DNA from: Nocardiopsis eucommiae | GTDB taxonomy: Bacteria; Actinomycetota; Actinomycetes; Streptosporangiales; Streptosporangiaceae | DNA: 64,000 nucleotides | NCBI GenBank assembly: GCA_018388625.1 | Contig: CP074402.1 | Span: 3,968,001 to 4,032,000, forward strand | Direction of reading: 5' to 3' | Part shown: piece after piece, positions 1-9,533 of the stretch | Layout of the letters: every line of letters starts with the position of its first letter | Numbering within the stretch: the first letter of the stretch is position 1 | The notes under the pieces: generated by a model | Told to the model about the DNA's origin: nothing | What the model saw: only the letters and a program-made list of their open reading frames with translations | The model's database searches: none | Program-made: the position numbers and the translations under genes

Positions 1-2214
1 GCACCGGTCTGGTCCACCAGTCCCCGCCTTCGGCGCCGACGACATGCTGGTCTGCCGCTCCTACGGCCTGCCCGTGGTCAACCCGGTCCGCCCGGACGGC
101 ACCTTCGAGGCCGACCTCCCCTCGTGGGCGGCGTGTTCTTCAAGGAGGCCGACAAGACGCTGGTCCGCGACCTCAAGGACCGCGGCCTGCTCTTCCGCCA
201 CCTGAACTACGAGCACTCCTACCCGCACTGCTGGCGCTGCCACACCGCGCTGCTCTACTACGCGGTCCCGTCCTGGTACATCCGCACCACCGCCGTCAAG
301 GACGAGCTCCTCGCGCAGAACGACCGCACCAACTGGGTGCCGGAGAACGTCAAGGAGGGCCGCTTCGGGGAGTGGCTGCGCGGCAACGTCGACTGGGCGC
401 TGTCCCGCAACCGCTACTGGGGCACCCCGCTGCCGATCTGGGAGTTCCCCGACGGCCGCCAGATCTGCGTGGGCTCCCTGGAGGAGCTGAGCGAGCTCAG
501 CGGCCAGGACCTGTCCAACCTGGACCCGCACCGGCCCTACGTCGACGACATCGTCATCCCCGACCCCGACGCGGACCCGTCACTGCCCGAGGAGCAGCGG
601 GTGGCCCGCCGCGTGCCCGAGGTCATCGACGCCTGGTTCGACTCCGGCTCCATGCCGTTCGCCCAGTGGGGCGCGCCGCACCAGAACAAGGAGACCTTCG
701 AGGAGAACTTCCCCGCGCAGTACATCTCCGAGGCCATCGACCAGACCCGCGGCTGGTTCTACTCGCTGCTCGCGGTGAGCACCCTGGTGTTCGGCCGCAA
801 CTCGTTCGAGAACGTGGTCGTGCTCGGCCACATCCTCGCCGAGGACGGCCGCAAGATGAGCAAGCACCTGGGCAACGTCATGGAGCCCATCGCGGTGATG
901 GACCGGCACGGCGCCGACGCCCTGCGCTGGTTCATGCTGGCCAGCGGCTCGCCGTGGACGGCCCGCCGGGTCGGCCACGCCGCCCTTGAGGAGATCGTCC
1001 GGAAGGTGCTGCTGACCTACTACAGCACCACGTCGTTCCTCACCCTCTACGCCAACGCCGGTGAGGGCTGGGACCACTCGAAGCTGGCCGACGCGCCCGC
1101 CCCGCAGGACCGGCCGGTGCTGGACCGCTGGCTGCTGTCGGAGCTCAACGAGGTCGTCCGGGACGTCACGAAGGCGATGGAGGAGTTCGACACGACCGGG
1201 GCCGGGCGCCGCCTGACCGCGTTCGTGGACGACGTCTCCAACTGGTACGTCCGCCGTTCCCGCCGCCGGTTCTGGGGCGGAGCCGACACTCCCGAGGGCG
1301 CGGCCGCCTTCGCGACGCTGTTCGAGGCCCTGGAGACCGTCACCCTGCTGATGGCTCCGATCGTCCCCTTCCTGACCGATCACGTGTGGTCGGCGCTGCG
1401 CCGCCCGGAGGCCGCCGAATCGGTGCACCTGGCCTCCTGGCCGCAGGTGAACGAGGACCTGATCGACGCCGAGCTGTCCAGGAACATGGCGCTCACCCGC
1501 CGTCTGGTGGAGCTGGGCCGGTCCGCGCGGGTCGACTCCGCGATGCGTACCCGTCAGCCGCTGGCCCGCGCCCTGGTGGGCGCTCCGGGCTTCTCGGACC
1601 TGCCGGAGCAGCTGCGCGCCCAGGTGGCCGAGGAGCTCAACGTGGCCGGGCTGGACGCGCTGTCGTCGGTCGGCGGCGACCTCGTGGACTACGTGGTCAA
1701 GCCGAACTTCCGCGCACTGGGCAAGCGGTTCGCCAAGCGGACGCCGCTGGTGGCCAAGGCCATCCAGGCCGCCGACCCGGCCGCCCTGGTCGCGCAGGTC
1801 CGTGACACCGGCTGGGCGCAGGTGCGGGTCGAGGACGAGCCGGTCGAGGTCAACGCCGACGAGGTGCTGGTGACCGAGCAGCCCCGCGAGGGCTGGGCGG
1901 TGGCCTCCGAGGGCGGTGAGACCGTGGCCCTGGACCTGGAGCTGACCCCGGAGCTGCGTCGCGCGGGTCTGGCCCGCGAGATGGTCCGGATGCTCCAGGA
2001 GGCCCGGAAGAACAGCGGCCTGGACGTGTCCGACCGGATCCACGTGTGGTGGTCGACGGGCGACGAGTCGATCCGTCAGGCGCTCACCGAGCACGGTCAG
2101 CTGATCGCCGGTGAGGTGCTCGCCGACGCCTTCGTGGCCGGTACGTCCGAGGACGCGCCGCACTCGGCCGAGTCGGAGGAGTTCGACGTGGTCTTCGGCT
2201 TCCGCCGCGCCTGA
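1..2214 (+). CDS. ileS: isoleucyl-tRNA synthetase, 5'-truncated by window
   Basis: Charges tRNA-Ile with isoleucine in the cytoplasm. The N-terminal part lies outside the window. Visible are the end of the Rossmann/editing region (HQSPAFGADD near nt 15-45, DAWFDSGSMPF near 630), the KMSKS loop as KMSKH (853-867) followed by LGN, the anticodon-binding helical domain (about 1090-1500) and the C-terminal domain. KMSKH rather than KMSKS is a variant seen in some IleRS. As written, the frame breaks twice: C run 22-25 and C run 118-121 each need one more C to join HQSPAFG, LVGGVFFKEAD and the rest. An uninterrupted frame (GTG at 124) follows. A strong hairpin sits just after the stop. Confidence 0.95.
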   Translation, partial: APVWSTSPRLRRRRHAGLPLLRPARGQPGPPGRHLRGRPPLVGGVFFKEADKTLVRDLKDRGLLFRHLNYEHSYPHCWRCHTALLYYAVPSWYIRTTAVKDELLAQNDRTNWVPENVKEGRFGEWLRGNVDWALSRNRYWGTPLPIWEFPDGRQICVGSLEELSELSGQDLSNLDPHRPYVDDIVIPDPDADPSLPEEQRVARRVPEVIDAWFDSGSMPFAQWGAPHQNKETFEENFPAQYISEAIDQTRGWFYSLLAVSTLVFGRNSFENVVVLGHILAEDGRKMSKHLGNVMEPIAVMDRHGADALRWFMLASGSPWTARRVGHAALEEIVRKVLLTYYSTTSFLTLYANAGEGWDHSKLADAPAPQDRPVLDRWLLSELNEVVRDVTKAMEEFDTTGAGRRLTAFVDDVSNWYVRRSRRRFWGGADTPEGAAAFATLFEALETVTLLMAPIVPFLTDHVWSALRRPEAAESVHLASWPQVNEDLIDAELSRNMALTRRLVELGRSARVDSAMRTRQPLARALVGAPGFSDLPEQLRAQVAEELNVAGLDALSSVGGDLVDYVVKPNFRALGKRFAKRTPLVAKAIQAADPAALVAQVRDTGWAQVRVEDEPVEVNADEVLVTEQPREGWAVASEGGETVALDLELTPELRRAGLAREMVRMLQEARKNSGLDVSDRIHVWWSTGDESIRQALTEHGQLIAGEVLADAFVAGTSEDAPHSAESEEFDVVFGFRRA

Positions 2215-2239
2215 CCCGTCACGTCCCAGGGACGGCGAA

Positions 2240-2266
2240 GGGCCCCGCTCGCGCTGAGCGGGGCCC
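2240..2266. terminator. bidirectional hairpin between convergent ileS and acidic-tail gene
   Basis: A perfect 11-bp stem (GGGCCCCGCTC at 2240-2250 with GAGCGGGGCCC at 2256-2266) and 5-nt loop, 25 bp after the ileS stop and 15 bp from the stop of the converging minus-strand gene. No clear T tract, as is common in high-GC actinomycetes. Confidence 0.7.
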
Positions 2267-2281
2267 TCTCGTGTTCGGGGG

Positions 2282-3815
2282 TCAGGCGCTGTAGGAGGGG
2301 TTGCTCTCCTTGGCGCTCTCGGAGTCCTCGGCCCGGTCCTCGGTGGGTGCGGAGCTCCCGGCGTCCTCGAACGCGGGGGTCTCGGTCGGGGCGGCCTCGT
2401 CGGACCCGTGGCGAACCGGCTCGGTCACGCTCTCCCGGGTCTCGTCCGGAAGGGCGTTCGGTTCCTCTGGAACGTCGGTGTCCTCGGCCCGGGTGCCCTC
2501 GCCGGGCTCGACCTCCCCGTCGTGAGGCTTCTCCGAGAACGGGGGCCCCTCGTCGGGGGCCGTGGCCCGGTCTCCCGGGGCGTCCTCATCGGGACCACCG
2601 TCGACCGGCTCCACCTCCTGAGGGCCCTCGGGGATCGAGGCGTCCTTCTCGGAGTCCGTGTCCTGGTCGGCCGGGGCGTCCTCGACCGGAGCGATCTCGT
2701 CACCGTGGAGCGTCTCCGGGGATCTTCGGTCCTCCTCCGAGACAGCGTCCTGGTCGTCCCGGCCGGCCTCACCGGACGGTCCGTCGACCGGCTCGATCCC
2801 GTGAGGGGCCTCCGGGGACACGTGTTCCTCCGCCGGGACAGCGTCCTGGCCGTCCTGGGTGTCCTCACCGGACGGTCCGTGGACCGGCTCGTCCTGACGG
2901 GCCGCCTCCGTCGGGGCCGTCTCCCCGGCCTCGGTGTCCTGATCGGGCTCGGGGGCATCGTCCGGCGTGTCGAGGAGGGCCGCGTAGGCGACGGCCTCCT
3001 CGTCGTCCACGGGGGCCGCGTCCTCGCGGACCCGCTCCTGCGCCGACGCCTCGTCGCTCTCGGGAGGCGACGGTTCCTCCCTGGCGGTGGTCTCCTCCGT
3101 CGCGGTCCTCTCGACCGCCTCCCGCTCGGGCTCCGTGGCGGGCTCGGCCTCGGCCACGGCCTCCGGGGGTGCTCCTCCGCGACCACGGGTTCCGGCGCCG
3201 CCTCGACCTCGGTCGGGTCCGGCGCGTCCTCGTGGAGCGCCTCCGGCTCGGGGGTCCTCTCGTCCCGCGGGGACACGTCCGATCCGTCGGGTTCGGGGAC
3301 GGTCTCGGCTCTCTCGGAGTCCTCTGCCGACTGCGGCGCCGTCTCCGGCTCGACGGCCGGCTCCGGCCAGCTCCCCATGGTGGGGGTCTGCCAGCGGGGA
3401 ACCTCGAACTCCGCTTCCTCCTCGTTCTCCTCGGCCGCCGCGACACGCGGCTCGCCGGGCTCGTGCCCCGGGGGCACGGGGGCTCCGTGACGGCGGATTC
3501 CCGCACCGGCTGCGGAGCCGGTGCGGGTACGCGCCTGGAGTGCTCCGGTTCCCACTGTGTGACCGGTACCGTGTCGGCCGCCGTCGCGGCGGCCACCACG
3601 GGGACGGACGACTTCCCCAAACCGTCCGTCCGTGCCGTGTCCGATCCGCTCCCACCGAACCGTCCCTGGACCAGCGCGCCCAACAACAGGAGGACGCTCA
3701 ACCCGCCGAGTCCCAGGGCGATGTACACCAGGGTGGGCTCAGCGAGCACCAGGGCTGCCGCGATGACGACGAGGGCCGCCAGTACCGCCACGGTGGCGAG
3801 GAGGCTAAGGATCAC
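2282..3815 (-). CDS. two-TM membrane protein with long acidic repeat tail (function unknown)
   Basis: I do not recognise a family. A GTG start at 3815 gives two adjacent hydrophobic segments (residues about 1-27 and 30-50), then a roughly 450-residue low-complexity tail rich in Glu, Asp, Pro, Ala and Ser. The tail contains imperfect repeats of about 32 residues built around EPVDGPSGE / EPVHGPSGE and DxQDAV (nt about 2690-2900). The frame is broken at G run 3478-3482 and G run 3165-3169; adding one G to each joins three frames into one 511-residue protein ending SNPSYSA. It is the last minus-strand gene beyond divIVA, at the polar-growth end of the dcw cluster. A link to Wag31 or the envelope is inference from position only. 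The tail is disordered in appearance and highly negatively charged. Confidence 0.65.
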
Positions 3816-3854
3816 GGGTCGACCAGGGCCTTTACACGTGTGGAGCCGGAGTTT

Positions 3855-4775
3855 TCAGTTGTTCGGAGCCGCGGTCGCTGACGGGTCAGCGACGCTCGTG
3901 AGGGGCCTCACCCGGGTGGAAACCACCGTGCTGGGCGGGCTCGGGCTGACCGAACGGGCTGCCGCCGGGGCCGTGCTGCTGGAGCGCGGGGGTCCCACCG
4001 GACTGGGGGCCATCGTCTGGAACCCACCCGTGGTGTTCGGGTTGGGCTCGATGGACTTGCCCTCCTCGTTGAGCTCGCGCAGCTGACGCTCGAAGTAGTC
4101 CTTGAGACGGCTGCGGTACTCGCGCTCGAAGTCCTTGAGCACGTTGACCTTGTGCTCCAGCTCCTCGCGCTGCTGGACCAGGCTGCCCATGACCTGACGG
4201 TGGCGCTCCTGCGCGTCACGGTCGAGGTTCTCGGAGCGGGCCCGGGCCTCACCGATGATCTGGTCGGCCTGGCGGCGCGCCTTGCCGAGGATGTCCTCGG
4301 ACTCGTGGCGGGCGCGGCCGAGGGTCTCGTCCGCCTCACGGCGGGCGTCGGAGATCGCCTGGTCGGCGGTCTGCTGGGCGAGCGCCAGGACGCGGGCGGC
4401 CGTGTCCATGTTCTCCTCGCCACCCATGGCGAGGTTGGCGCCGGTCATGCCCATCTGCGGCTGCGGCGCCGGCGGCTGGGGCTGCGGCTCGACGGGCTGC
4501 TGCGCCTGGACGGGCTCCGGGCGCATCTGCTCCATCTGCTGCGGAGCCTCGGGGGCCTGCTCCTGCTGCTGGAAGTCCTGCATACCGGCGTTGGGGACCT
4601 TGCCCCTCAGGCACTCGGCCAGCTTGCCGCGCAGTTCCTCGTTCTCCTGGATGAGGCGGTCCAGCTCGGACTCGACCTCGTCGAGAAAGGCGTCGACCTC
4701 TTCTTCGTCGTACCCCGGCCGGAGCCGGGTGGTACTGAACTGCTTGTTCCGCACATCAGCGGGTGTCAGCGGCAT
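3855..4775 (-). CDS. divIVA: DivIVA / Wag31 polar growth coiled-coil protein
   Basis: Cytoplasmic coiled-coil protein that marks curved membrane at poles and septa and directs peripheral wall synthesis in actinobacteria. The N-terminal DivIVA domain is clear (MPLTPADVRNKQFSTTRLR then GYDEEEVDAFLDEVE, residues 1-50). A Gln/Pro-rich linker (about 65-115) and a long coiled coil (about 120-235) follow. Start ATG 4775 has AAGGAGA upstream. The tail may be misread: adding one G to the run 3988-3992 gives a Gly/Gln/Pro-rich end (...GGSPFGQPEPAQHGG...) stopping at 3886, which looks more like Wag31 tails than the written end. The upstream gene on this strand is yggT. Confidence 0.93.
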   Translation of the reverse strand: MPLTPADVRNKQFSTTRLRPGYDEEEVDAFLDEVESELDRLIQENEELRGKLAECLRGKVPNAGMQDFQQQEQAPEAPQQMEQMRPEPVQAQQPVEPQPQPPAPQPQMGMTGANLAMGGEENMDTAARVLALAQQTADQAISDARREADETLGRARHESEDILGKARRQADQIIGEARARSENLDRDAQERHRQVMGSLVQQREELEHKVNVLKDFEREYRSRLKDYFERQLRELNEEGKSIEPNPNTTGGFQTMAPSPVGPPRSSSTAPAAARSVSPSPPSTVVSTRVRPLTSVADPSATAAPNN

Positions 4776-4813
4776 GTTCGTCTCCTTGGCGCGCTTGGAG
4801 TCTGTCCGTAGGG

Positions 4814-4841
4814 ACGCTACCTGATCGTGACCTTACGGCAA
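4814..4841 (-). promoter_or_regulatory. candidate divIVA promoter
   Basis: On the minus strand TTGCCG (4836-4841), a 16-nt spacer and TAGCGT (4814-4819), placed about 40 nt before the divIVA ATG. It fits a sigma-70/HrdB-like TTGnnn/TAnnnT pattern. Motif match only. Confidence 0.35.
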
Positions 4842-4901
4842 TCCAGATCATGACCAAGACCACATATCGGAATCCGGGGCGTCTTTTCCGCCCGCGATCC
4901 C

Positions 4902-5219
4902 CTACGCGAAGCTTGCCATCATGCCCCTCAGAATGCTCTGAAGGATGATCACGGCGAAGAAGAGAATCAGCACACTCAGGTCGAGTGCGACGCTTCCCAG
5001 CCGGATCGGCTTGATGAACCTGCGTAGGAACCTCAGTGGCGGGTCGGTGATCGTGTACACGATCTCGGCGAGCACGAGCACGAACCCGGTCGGCCGCCAG
5101 GTCCTGGAGAAGGACATCACCATCTCCAACACCACCCGCGCTATCAGCACGAAGACAAACAGCTGAAGCAGAAGCAGCAGCACGTACAGGACCATACTCA
5201 CGGTCGTTCCCCGACCCAA
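4902..5219 (-). CDS. YggT/YlmG family integral membrane protein
   Basis: Small membrane protein of the YggT family, normally found beside sepF and divIVA and linked genetically to division and envelope organisation; biochemical role unknown. Two hydrophobic blocks (residues about 9-35 and 78-98) flank a conserved segment with ITDPPLRFLRRFIKPI (about 56-71), typical of the family. The ORF start at 5219 is possible, but the internal ATG at 5195 (MVLYVLLLLLQ) fits the usual family start better. Lies between sepF and divIVA, same strand. Confidence 0.85.
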   Translation of the reverse strand: MGRGTTVSMVLYVLLLLLQLFVFVLIARVVLEMVMSFSRTWRPTGFVLVLAEIVYTITDPPLRFLRRFIKPIRLGSVALDLSVLILFFAVIILQSILRGMMASFA

Positions 5220-5240
5220 TCTCTGGACAAATGTGATGAT

Positions 5241-5768
5241 CTAGCTCTGATTGAAGAACCCTCGCTCGGCGATCCGCGCCTTGTCTTCGGCGGTCACCTC
5301 GACGTTGGCCGGGGACAGCAGGAACACCTTGTTGGTCACGCGTTCGATACTGCCATGGAGACCGAAGATCAGACCAGCCGCGAAGTCGACGAGACGCTTC
5401 GCGTCGCTGTCGACCATCTCGGTCAGGTTCATGATCACCGGTGTACCTTCCCGGAAGTGCTCTCCGATCGTACGCGCCTCGTTGTAGGTGCGTGGATGGA
5501 GCGTGGTGATCCGAGCGAGGTCGGCGGTTGAGGCTGTCGTGGTCGTTCCACCGCGCCGTTCACCCGTTCCCAGGTAGTCGCCGGTGTCCGTCACAGCGTC
5601 GCCTCGTGTTTCCTCGCCCCGTGGAGTGTCGGCGTCGCGGTCACGCTGCTCCTCCACGCCCTCGTCGAAATCGTCGAACTCATCATATTCGTCCGCATAG
5701 CGGTGATCGTAACGGTCGTCCTCCACGAGGCCGAGGTAGACCGCCATCTTGCGCATCGCGCCGGCCAT
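5241..5768 (-). CDS. sepF: SepF, FtsZ-membrane anchor
   Basis: Cytoplasmic division protein that polymerises, binds the FtsZ C-terminus and tethers it to membrane through an amphipathic N-terminus; actinobacteria lack FtsA and rely on it. An N-terminal helix ([14 protein letters not shown]) leads into an acidic linker (about 25-95). The C-terminal SepF domain (about 85-170) contains [20 protein letters not shown] and [15 protein letters not shown]. Length 175 aa is usual. Same strand as yggS and yggT. Confidence 0.95.
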   Translation of the reverse strand: MAGAMRKMAVYLGLVEDDRYDHRYADEYDEFDDFDEGVEEQRDRDADTPRGEETRGDAVTDTGDYLGTGERRGGTTTTASTADLARITTLHPRTYNEARTIGEHFREGTPVIMNLTEMVDSDAKRLVDFAAGLIFGLHGSIERVTNKVFLLSPANVEVTAEDKARIAERGFFNQS

Positions 5769-5908
5769 CTCATGTCCTCCGTCGTCCCCGCGGCGTTCTC
5801 ACCGCAGCCGACTCCTCCGTCGTTTCCGGCCCCTGCGCCCCGCCTCAGCGGGGTGTTCGTCCATTCGGGCGAACGCCACAGACGGGCCCCAAGGTCTATG
5901 TGGGGACA

Positions 5909-6637
5909 TTACCCCACGATCGGTCCCCGAGCGCCAAGCAACGCCGTGCCGAGTCGCAGGTGTGTCGCGCCTCTTCCGATCGCGGCCTCCAGGTCCCCGC
6001 TCATCCCCGCGGAGATCACCGTCGCCTGAGGGTAGCGATCCCGAATCCGCGCCGCCACCTCGGCGAGGACCGCGAAGGCCGCGTCGGGGTCGCCGCCGAG
6101 CGGGGCCACGGCCATCACTCCCCCGAGGGTGAGCGCCTCGTGCGCGTCGATGCTCTCCGCGAGCGCCGGCGCGTCGGCCGGGTCAACGCCGCCGCGCGGA
6201 CCGATCACCCCCGCCTGGGAGTTGGCGTCCAGGTTGACCTGCACCAGACAGGTCAGACGCCGTTCGGCGGCGGCGGCCCGGTCCCCCAGGGCCCGGGCCA
6301 GCTTCGCCCGGTCCACCGAGTGCACCACGTCGGCGTAGGAGGCCACGGAACGCGCCTTGTTGGTCTGGAGCTGGCCCACGAAGTGCCAGGTCAGGCCGAG
6401 GTCAGCGGTCTCCGCCGCCTTCGGGGCCGCCTCCTGGTCGCGGTTCTCCCCGACGTCGTTGACACCGAGCGAGGCGAGAATACGCACATCACTGGCCGGA
6501 TAGGTCTTGGTCACGCCGATCAGGGACACCTCCGAGGGATCGCGGTCGGCCCTGTGACAGGCCGCCTCGATCCTGGCCCGCGCGGCCGTGAGGTTGGCGC
6601 GGATCTGCTCGGTGCGCTCGCGGTCGGTCTCTGACAC
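5909..6637 (-). CDS. yggS: YggS/PROSC family PLP-binding homeostasis protein
   Basis: Pyridoxal-phosphate binding protein (PLPHP) that keeps cellular PLP balanced; no catalytic reaction is firmly known. Single alanine-racemase-like barrel with the PLP lysine in GVTKTYP, then WHFVGQLQTNKAR, VHSVDR, CLVQVNLD, and the phosphate-binding SAGMSGDLEAAI near the C-terminus. I chose GTG 6637, preceded by AAGGAACGAACGACC; the frame runs further upstream without family similarity. 242 aa. A short hairpin (GTGGGG/CCCCAC, 5900-5917) overlaps the stop. The ftsZ-pgeF-yggS-sepF order is the usual actinobacterial one. Confidence 0.93.
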   Translation of the reverse strand: MSETDRERTEQIRANLTAARARIEAACHRADRDPSEVSLIGVTKTYPASDVRILASLGVNDVGENRDQEAAPKAAETADLGLTWHFVGQLQTNKARSVASYADVVHSVDRAKLARALGDRAAAAERRLTCLVQVNLDANSQAGVIGPRGGVDPADAPALAESIDAHEALTLGGVMAVAPLGGDPDAAFAVLAEVAARIRDRYPQATVISAGMSGDLEAAIGRGATHLRLGTALLGARGPIVG

Positions 6638-6722
6638 GGTCGTTCGTTCCTTCTGGTGTCGGTGGGGCGGCGCGTGACCGGAACCGGCCGTGGGAGTCGG
6701 CGCGGTCGGGCGGGTCGGAGGG

Positions 6723-7442
6723 TCAGGTGCGCCAGAGGAAGGAGGCGAACCGGCCGGTGGGCGCGTCGCCCCGGTGGGAGAAGAGTTCGGGGCTCTCCAG
6801 GGTGCAGCGGCCGTCGGTGACGATGTCGGTGACACCCGCCCGGCGCAGCTGGGCGGTGACGGCGGCGACCATGTCGACGCCCGTGGTGCCCCGGCGTGTC
6901 GTGGAGGCGGCCTCGGGGGTCCGCGCCGCGGTCTGGGCCTGGAGCTCGGGAGGGACCTCGTAGCAGCTGCCGCAGATGGCGGGGCCGAGGAAGACGGTGA
7001 CGTGTGCGGGGGTGGCGCCCTGGGCGACCATCGTGTCGACCAGGTTGACCGCGACCCCGTTCGCGGTGCCCAGACGGCCCGAGTGGGCCGCCCCCAGCAC
7101 TCCGGCGCGGGCGTCGGCGGCGAGCACCGGCAGGCAGTCGGCGGCCATCGAGGCCAGGACCAGGTCCGATCGGGTGGTGACCACGCCGTCGCAGGTACCG
7201 ACCCCGCCGGGTTCGGTCGCCACGAGCACGTCGGCGCTGTGCACCTGGTTCATCCACACGACACGCTCGACGTCGAACCCGCACTCCTCGGCGGCACGAC
7301 GACGGTTGGCGGTGACCGCCTCCCGGGTGTCGCCGGTGCCCAGTCCGAGGTTGAGCGAGTCGTACGGTGCCGGGCTCACGCCGCCCTTGCGTTCGGTGAC
7401 GGCGGCACGGACACCGTGCCCCAGGTCGATGACGTTGCCCAT
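6723..7442 (-). CDS. pgeF: peptidoglycan editing factor PgeF (laccase-domain, YfiH family)
   Basis: Cytoplasmic multicopper-oxidase-fold protein; in E. coli PgeF removes mis-incorporated L-Ser from UDP-MurNAc precursors, and the family is also described as polyphenol oxidase or purine nucleoside phosphorylase. The catalytic Cys-His-His set is visible: NQVHSADVLV, MAADCLPVL and GAAHSGRLGTANG. Ends GDAPTGRFASFLW, typical. ATG 7442 (MGNVIDLGHGV) is the conserved start; the frame stays open upstream without similarity. 239 aa, just downstream of ftsZ. Confidence 0.9.
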   Translation of the reverse strand: MGNVIDLGHGVRAAVTERKGGVSPAPYDSLNLGLGTGDTREAVTANRRRAAEECGFDVERVVWMNQVHSADVLVATEPGGVGTCDGVVTTRSDLVLASMAADCLPVLAADARAGVLGAAHSGRLGTANGVAVNLVDTMVAQGATPAHVTVFLGPAICGSCYEVPPELQAQTAARTPEAASTTRRGTTGVDMVAAVTAQLRRAGVTDIVTDGRCTLESPELFSHRGDAPTGRFASFLWRT

Positions 7443-7539
7443 CGGTGCGACGTGGTCCTTCCCTCTGCCCCGGGGAGGAGGAGTGACGGCGGGCGGATCG
7501 CCCCCGCCGTCCTCCGCCGCGCCCCACCGAGGGCGGCGA

Positions 7540-7567
7540 CGGCCCCGCCGCAGATGGGTCGGGGCCG
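7540..7567 (-). terminator. hairpin downstream of ftsZ
   Basis: CGGCCCCG (7540-7547) pairs with CGGGGCCG (7560-7567) around a 12-nt loop in the 158-nt gap between the ftsZ stop and pgeF. It may end or attenuate ftsZ transcription. No T tract. Confidence 0.35.
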
Positions 7568-7600
7568 CTGACACGTCGATGGTACCGGGATGGTGCGGGA

Positions 7601-9077
7601 CTACTTGAGGAACTCCGGGACGTCCAGGTCGTCGGGGTCGTCGAAGATGACCCGGCGACGCGGCGTGGGGACCTCGCTCCGACGCTCGGAGGCCTCCGAC
7701 ACCGCGTGGATGTGGTTCGCCTGCTCCTCCGGCTCGGTGTCCTCGGGCTCCGGGGCGACGGTCTCCTCCGCCTGAACCGACGGCGTCGGCTCCTGCTCGA
7801 CCGGCTCGGGCTCGCCGTGCGAGACCGGGTAGCCGTTGCCCAGGGCGGGCTCGGCCGGGGCCTGGACCTGCTGGGGCTCGGGCTGGACCGGTTCCGGGGT
7901 CACCGTGGGCTGCACCGGCGGCATCGCGGGCCGGGGAGCCTCCTGCACCGGCTGGGCCGGGCGGGACGGAGCGATCCACGGCATGCTGGTGGCCGGCGCC
8001 CCGCTCGCGTCCGTGCCGGGGGCGTCGCCTTCGCGGACGACTCCTCCCTGCCGGACGTGATGCCTGCCGTGGGGGCGACGGCCTCAGGAGGGTCCACCGG
8101 CTGGCGCTCCCGTGTGACGGAGCCGGACACCTCGGGCTCGTCGAAGCCCGCCGCGATCACGGTGACACGGACCTCGTCACCCAGGGCGTCGTCGATGACG
8201 GCGCCGAAGATGATGTTGGCCTCGGGCGCCGCCGAGTTGGCGACCAGCTGTGCCGCCTCGTTGATCTCGAACAGTCCGAGGTCGGAGCCGCCCTGGATGG
8301 ACAGCAGCACACCGTGGGCGCCGTCGATGCTCGCTTCCAGCAGTGGTGAGGAGATCGCCAGTTCGGCCGCGGCGACGGCCCTGTCGTCCCCTCTCGCTGA
8401 TCCGATTCCCATCAGCGCCGATCCGGCCCCGGACATGACCGACTTGACGTCGGCGAAGTCCAGGTTGATCAGGCCCGGCGTGGTGATCAGGTCGGTGATG
8501 CCCTGGACACCGGACAGCAGGACCTGGTCGGCCGCCTTGAAGGCGTCCAGGACGCTGACCTGGCGGTCCGAGATGGACAGCAGTCGGTCGTTCGGGATGA
8601 CGATGAGGGTGTCGACCTCCTCACGGAGCATCGCTATCCCCGACTCGGCCTGGGTCGCGCGCCGCTTGCCCTCGAAACCGAAGGGGCGGGTGACCACACC
8701 GATGGTGAGCGCGCCGAGGGAGCGGGCGATGTTGGCGACGACCGGGGCTCCCCCGTACCGGTGCCACCGCCCTCACCAGCCGTGACGAAGACCATGTCGG
8801 CCCCCTTGAGGACCTCCTCGATCTCCTCGCGGTGGTCTTCGGCGGCCTTGCGGCCGACATCGGGGTTGGCGCCTGCGCCAAGGCCACGGGTGAGCTCACG
8901 GCCGACGTCGAGCTTGACGTCCGCGTCGCTCATCAGCAGCGCTTGGGCATCGGTATTGATCGCGATGAACTCGACGCCCTTGAGCCCCTCTTCGATCATT
9001 CGGTTGACGGCGTTGACACCGCCGCCGCCGATACCGACGACTTTGATGACCGCGAGGTAGTTCTGCGGTGCTGCCAC
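7601..9077 (-). CDS. ftsZ: cell division GTPase FtsZ
   Basis: Tubulin-like GTPase forming the Z ring and sporulation ladders. N-terminal [20 protein letters not shown], the tubulin signature [12 protein letters not shown] (residues about 105-116) and [13 protein letters not shown] in the T7 region are present. The acidic/Pro-rich linker (about 325-460) ends in the SepF-binding peptide [10 protein letters not shown]. Start GTG 9077 has GGAAAGG upstream; ATG 9101 is an alternative. The written frame is broken at C run 8750-8754 (splitting the GTP signature) and at G run 8019-8023 in the linker. One added base at each gives a normal 492-aa protein, so these are almost certainly sequence errors in an essential gene. 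Confidence 0.95.
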
Positions 9078-9533
9078 GACGAGGGGCCTTTCCGCTCGCA
9101 TACGCCGTTCCGTCTCCGCGTCCGCTGGCCCTGGGGTCAGCGGGTGCGCCGGCGGTCCGGCATCCGGTTCTACAGTGTGCGTTTCGGGTACCCTCGCACA
9201 GCGCCCGGAGGCGACCGTGTGTGGGAGACCCGGGGCCACCGAAGACCGTTCTCGAACGGTTCCCGTGTACCCCTGAAAGCGTGTCTTACTGCGTTGTTGA
9301 CGTTGGTTGTGCTTCCCGACAGTAAGCGGACCGTCGGGTGCGAGCAACCGGTGACGACTTCAGCCTAACGGCGTATAACGCGAGGAAGCGAAGTGCGCAC
9401 TCGGCGCGTCGCGTCTGGAATGTCCTCGTGAGGGATTCGGTTCGCGGTGTCGAGCTCCCACTCGTACCCTCTGTCCCCACTCGCGCCTCTTGACCTGACT
9501 CCTGCGTGAGTATCCCGTTCCTTGGGACACGCT
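9078..9533 (-). promoter_or_regulatory. 456-bp ftsQ-ftsZ intergenic region with candidate ftsZ promoter
   Basis: No convincing gene. Long leaders upstream of ftsZ with several promoters, one sporulation-linked, are known in Streptomyces. On the minus strand TTGCTC (9342-9347), 17 nt, TACTGT (9319-9324) is a plausible vegetative promoter about 240 nt from the ftsZ start. The stretch 9290-9380 is locally AT-richer than its surroundings. Motif match only. Confidence 0.4.

Noticed and set aside
2347..4086. Large plus-strand frames opposite the acidic-tail gene and divIVA.
   Set aside because: Arg/Pro-rich antisense shadows; the minus strand gives TM helices, the DivIVA domain and ribosome sites.
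7601..9077. Programmed frameshifting or a split FtsZ.
   Set aside because: The two breaks are at C5/G5 runs like those in 20 other genes and carry no slippery-heptamer plus structure pattern. An undercall explains all of them.
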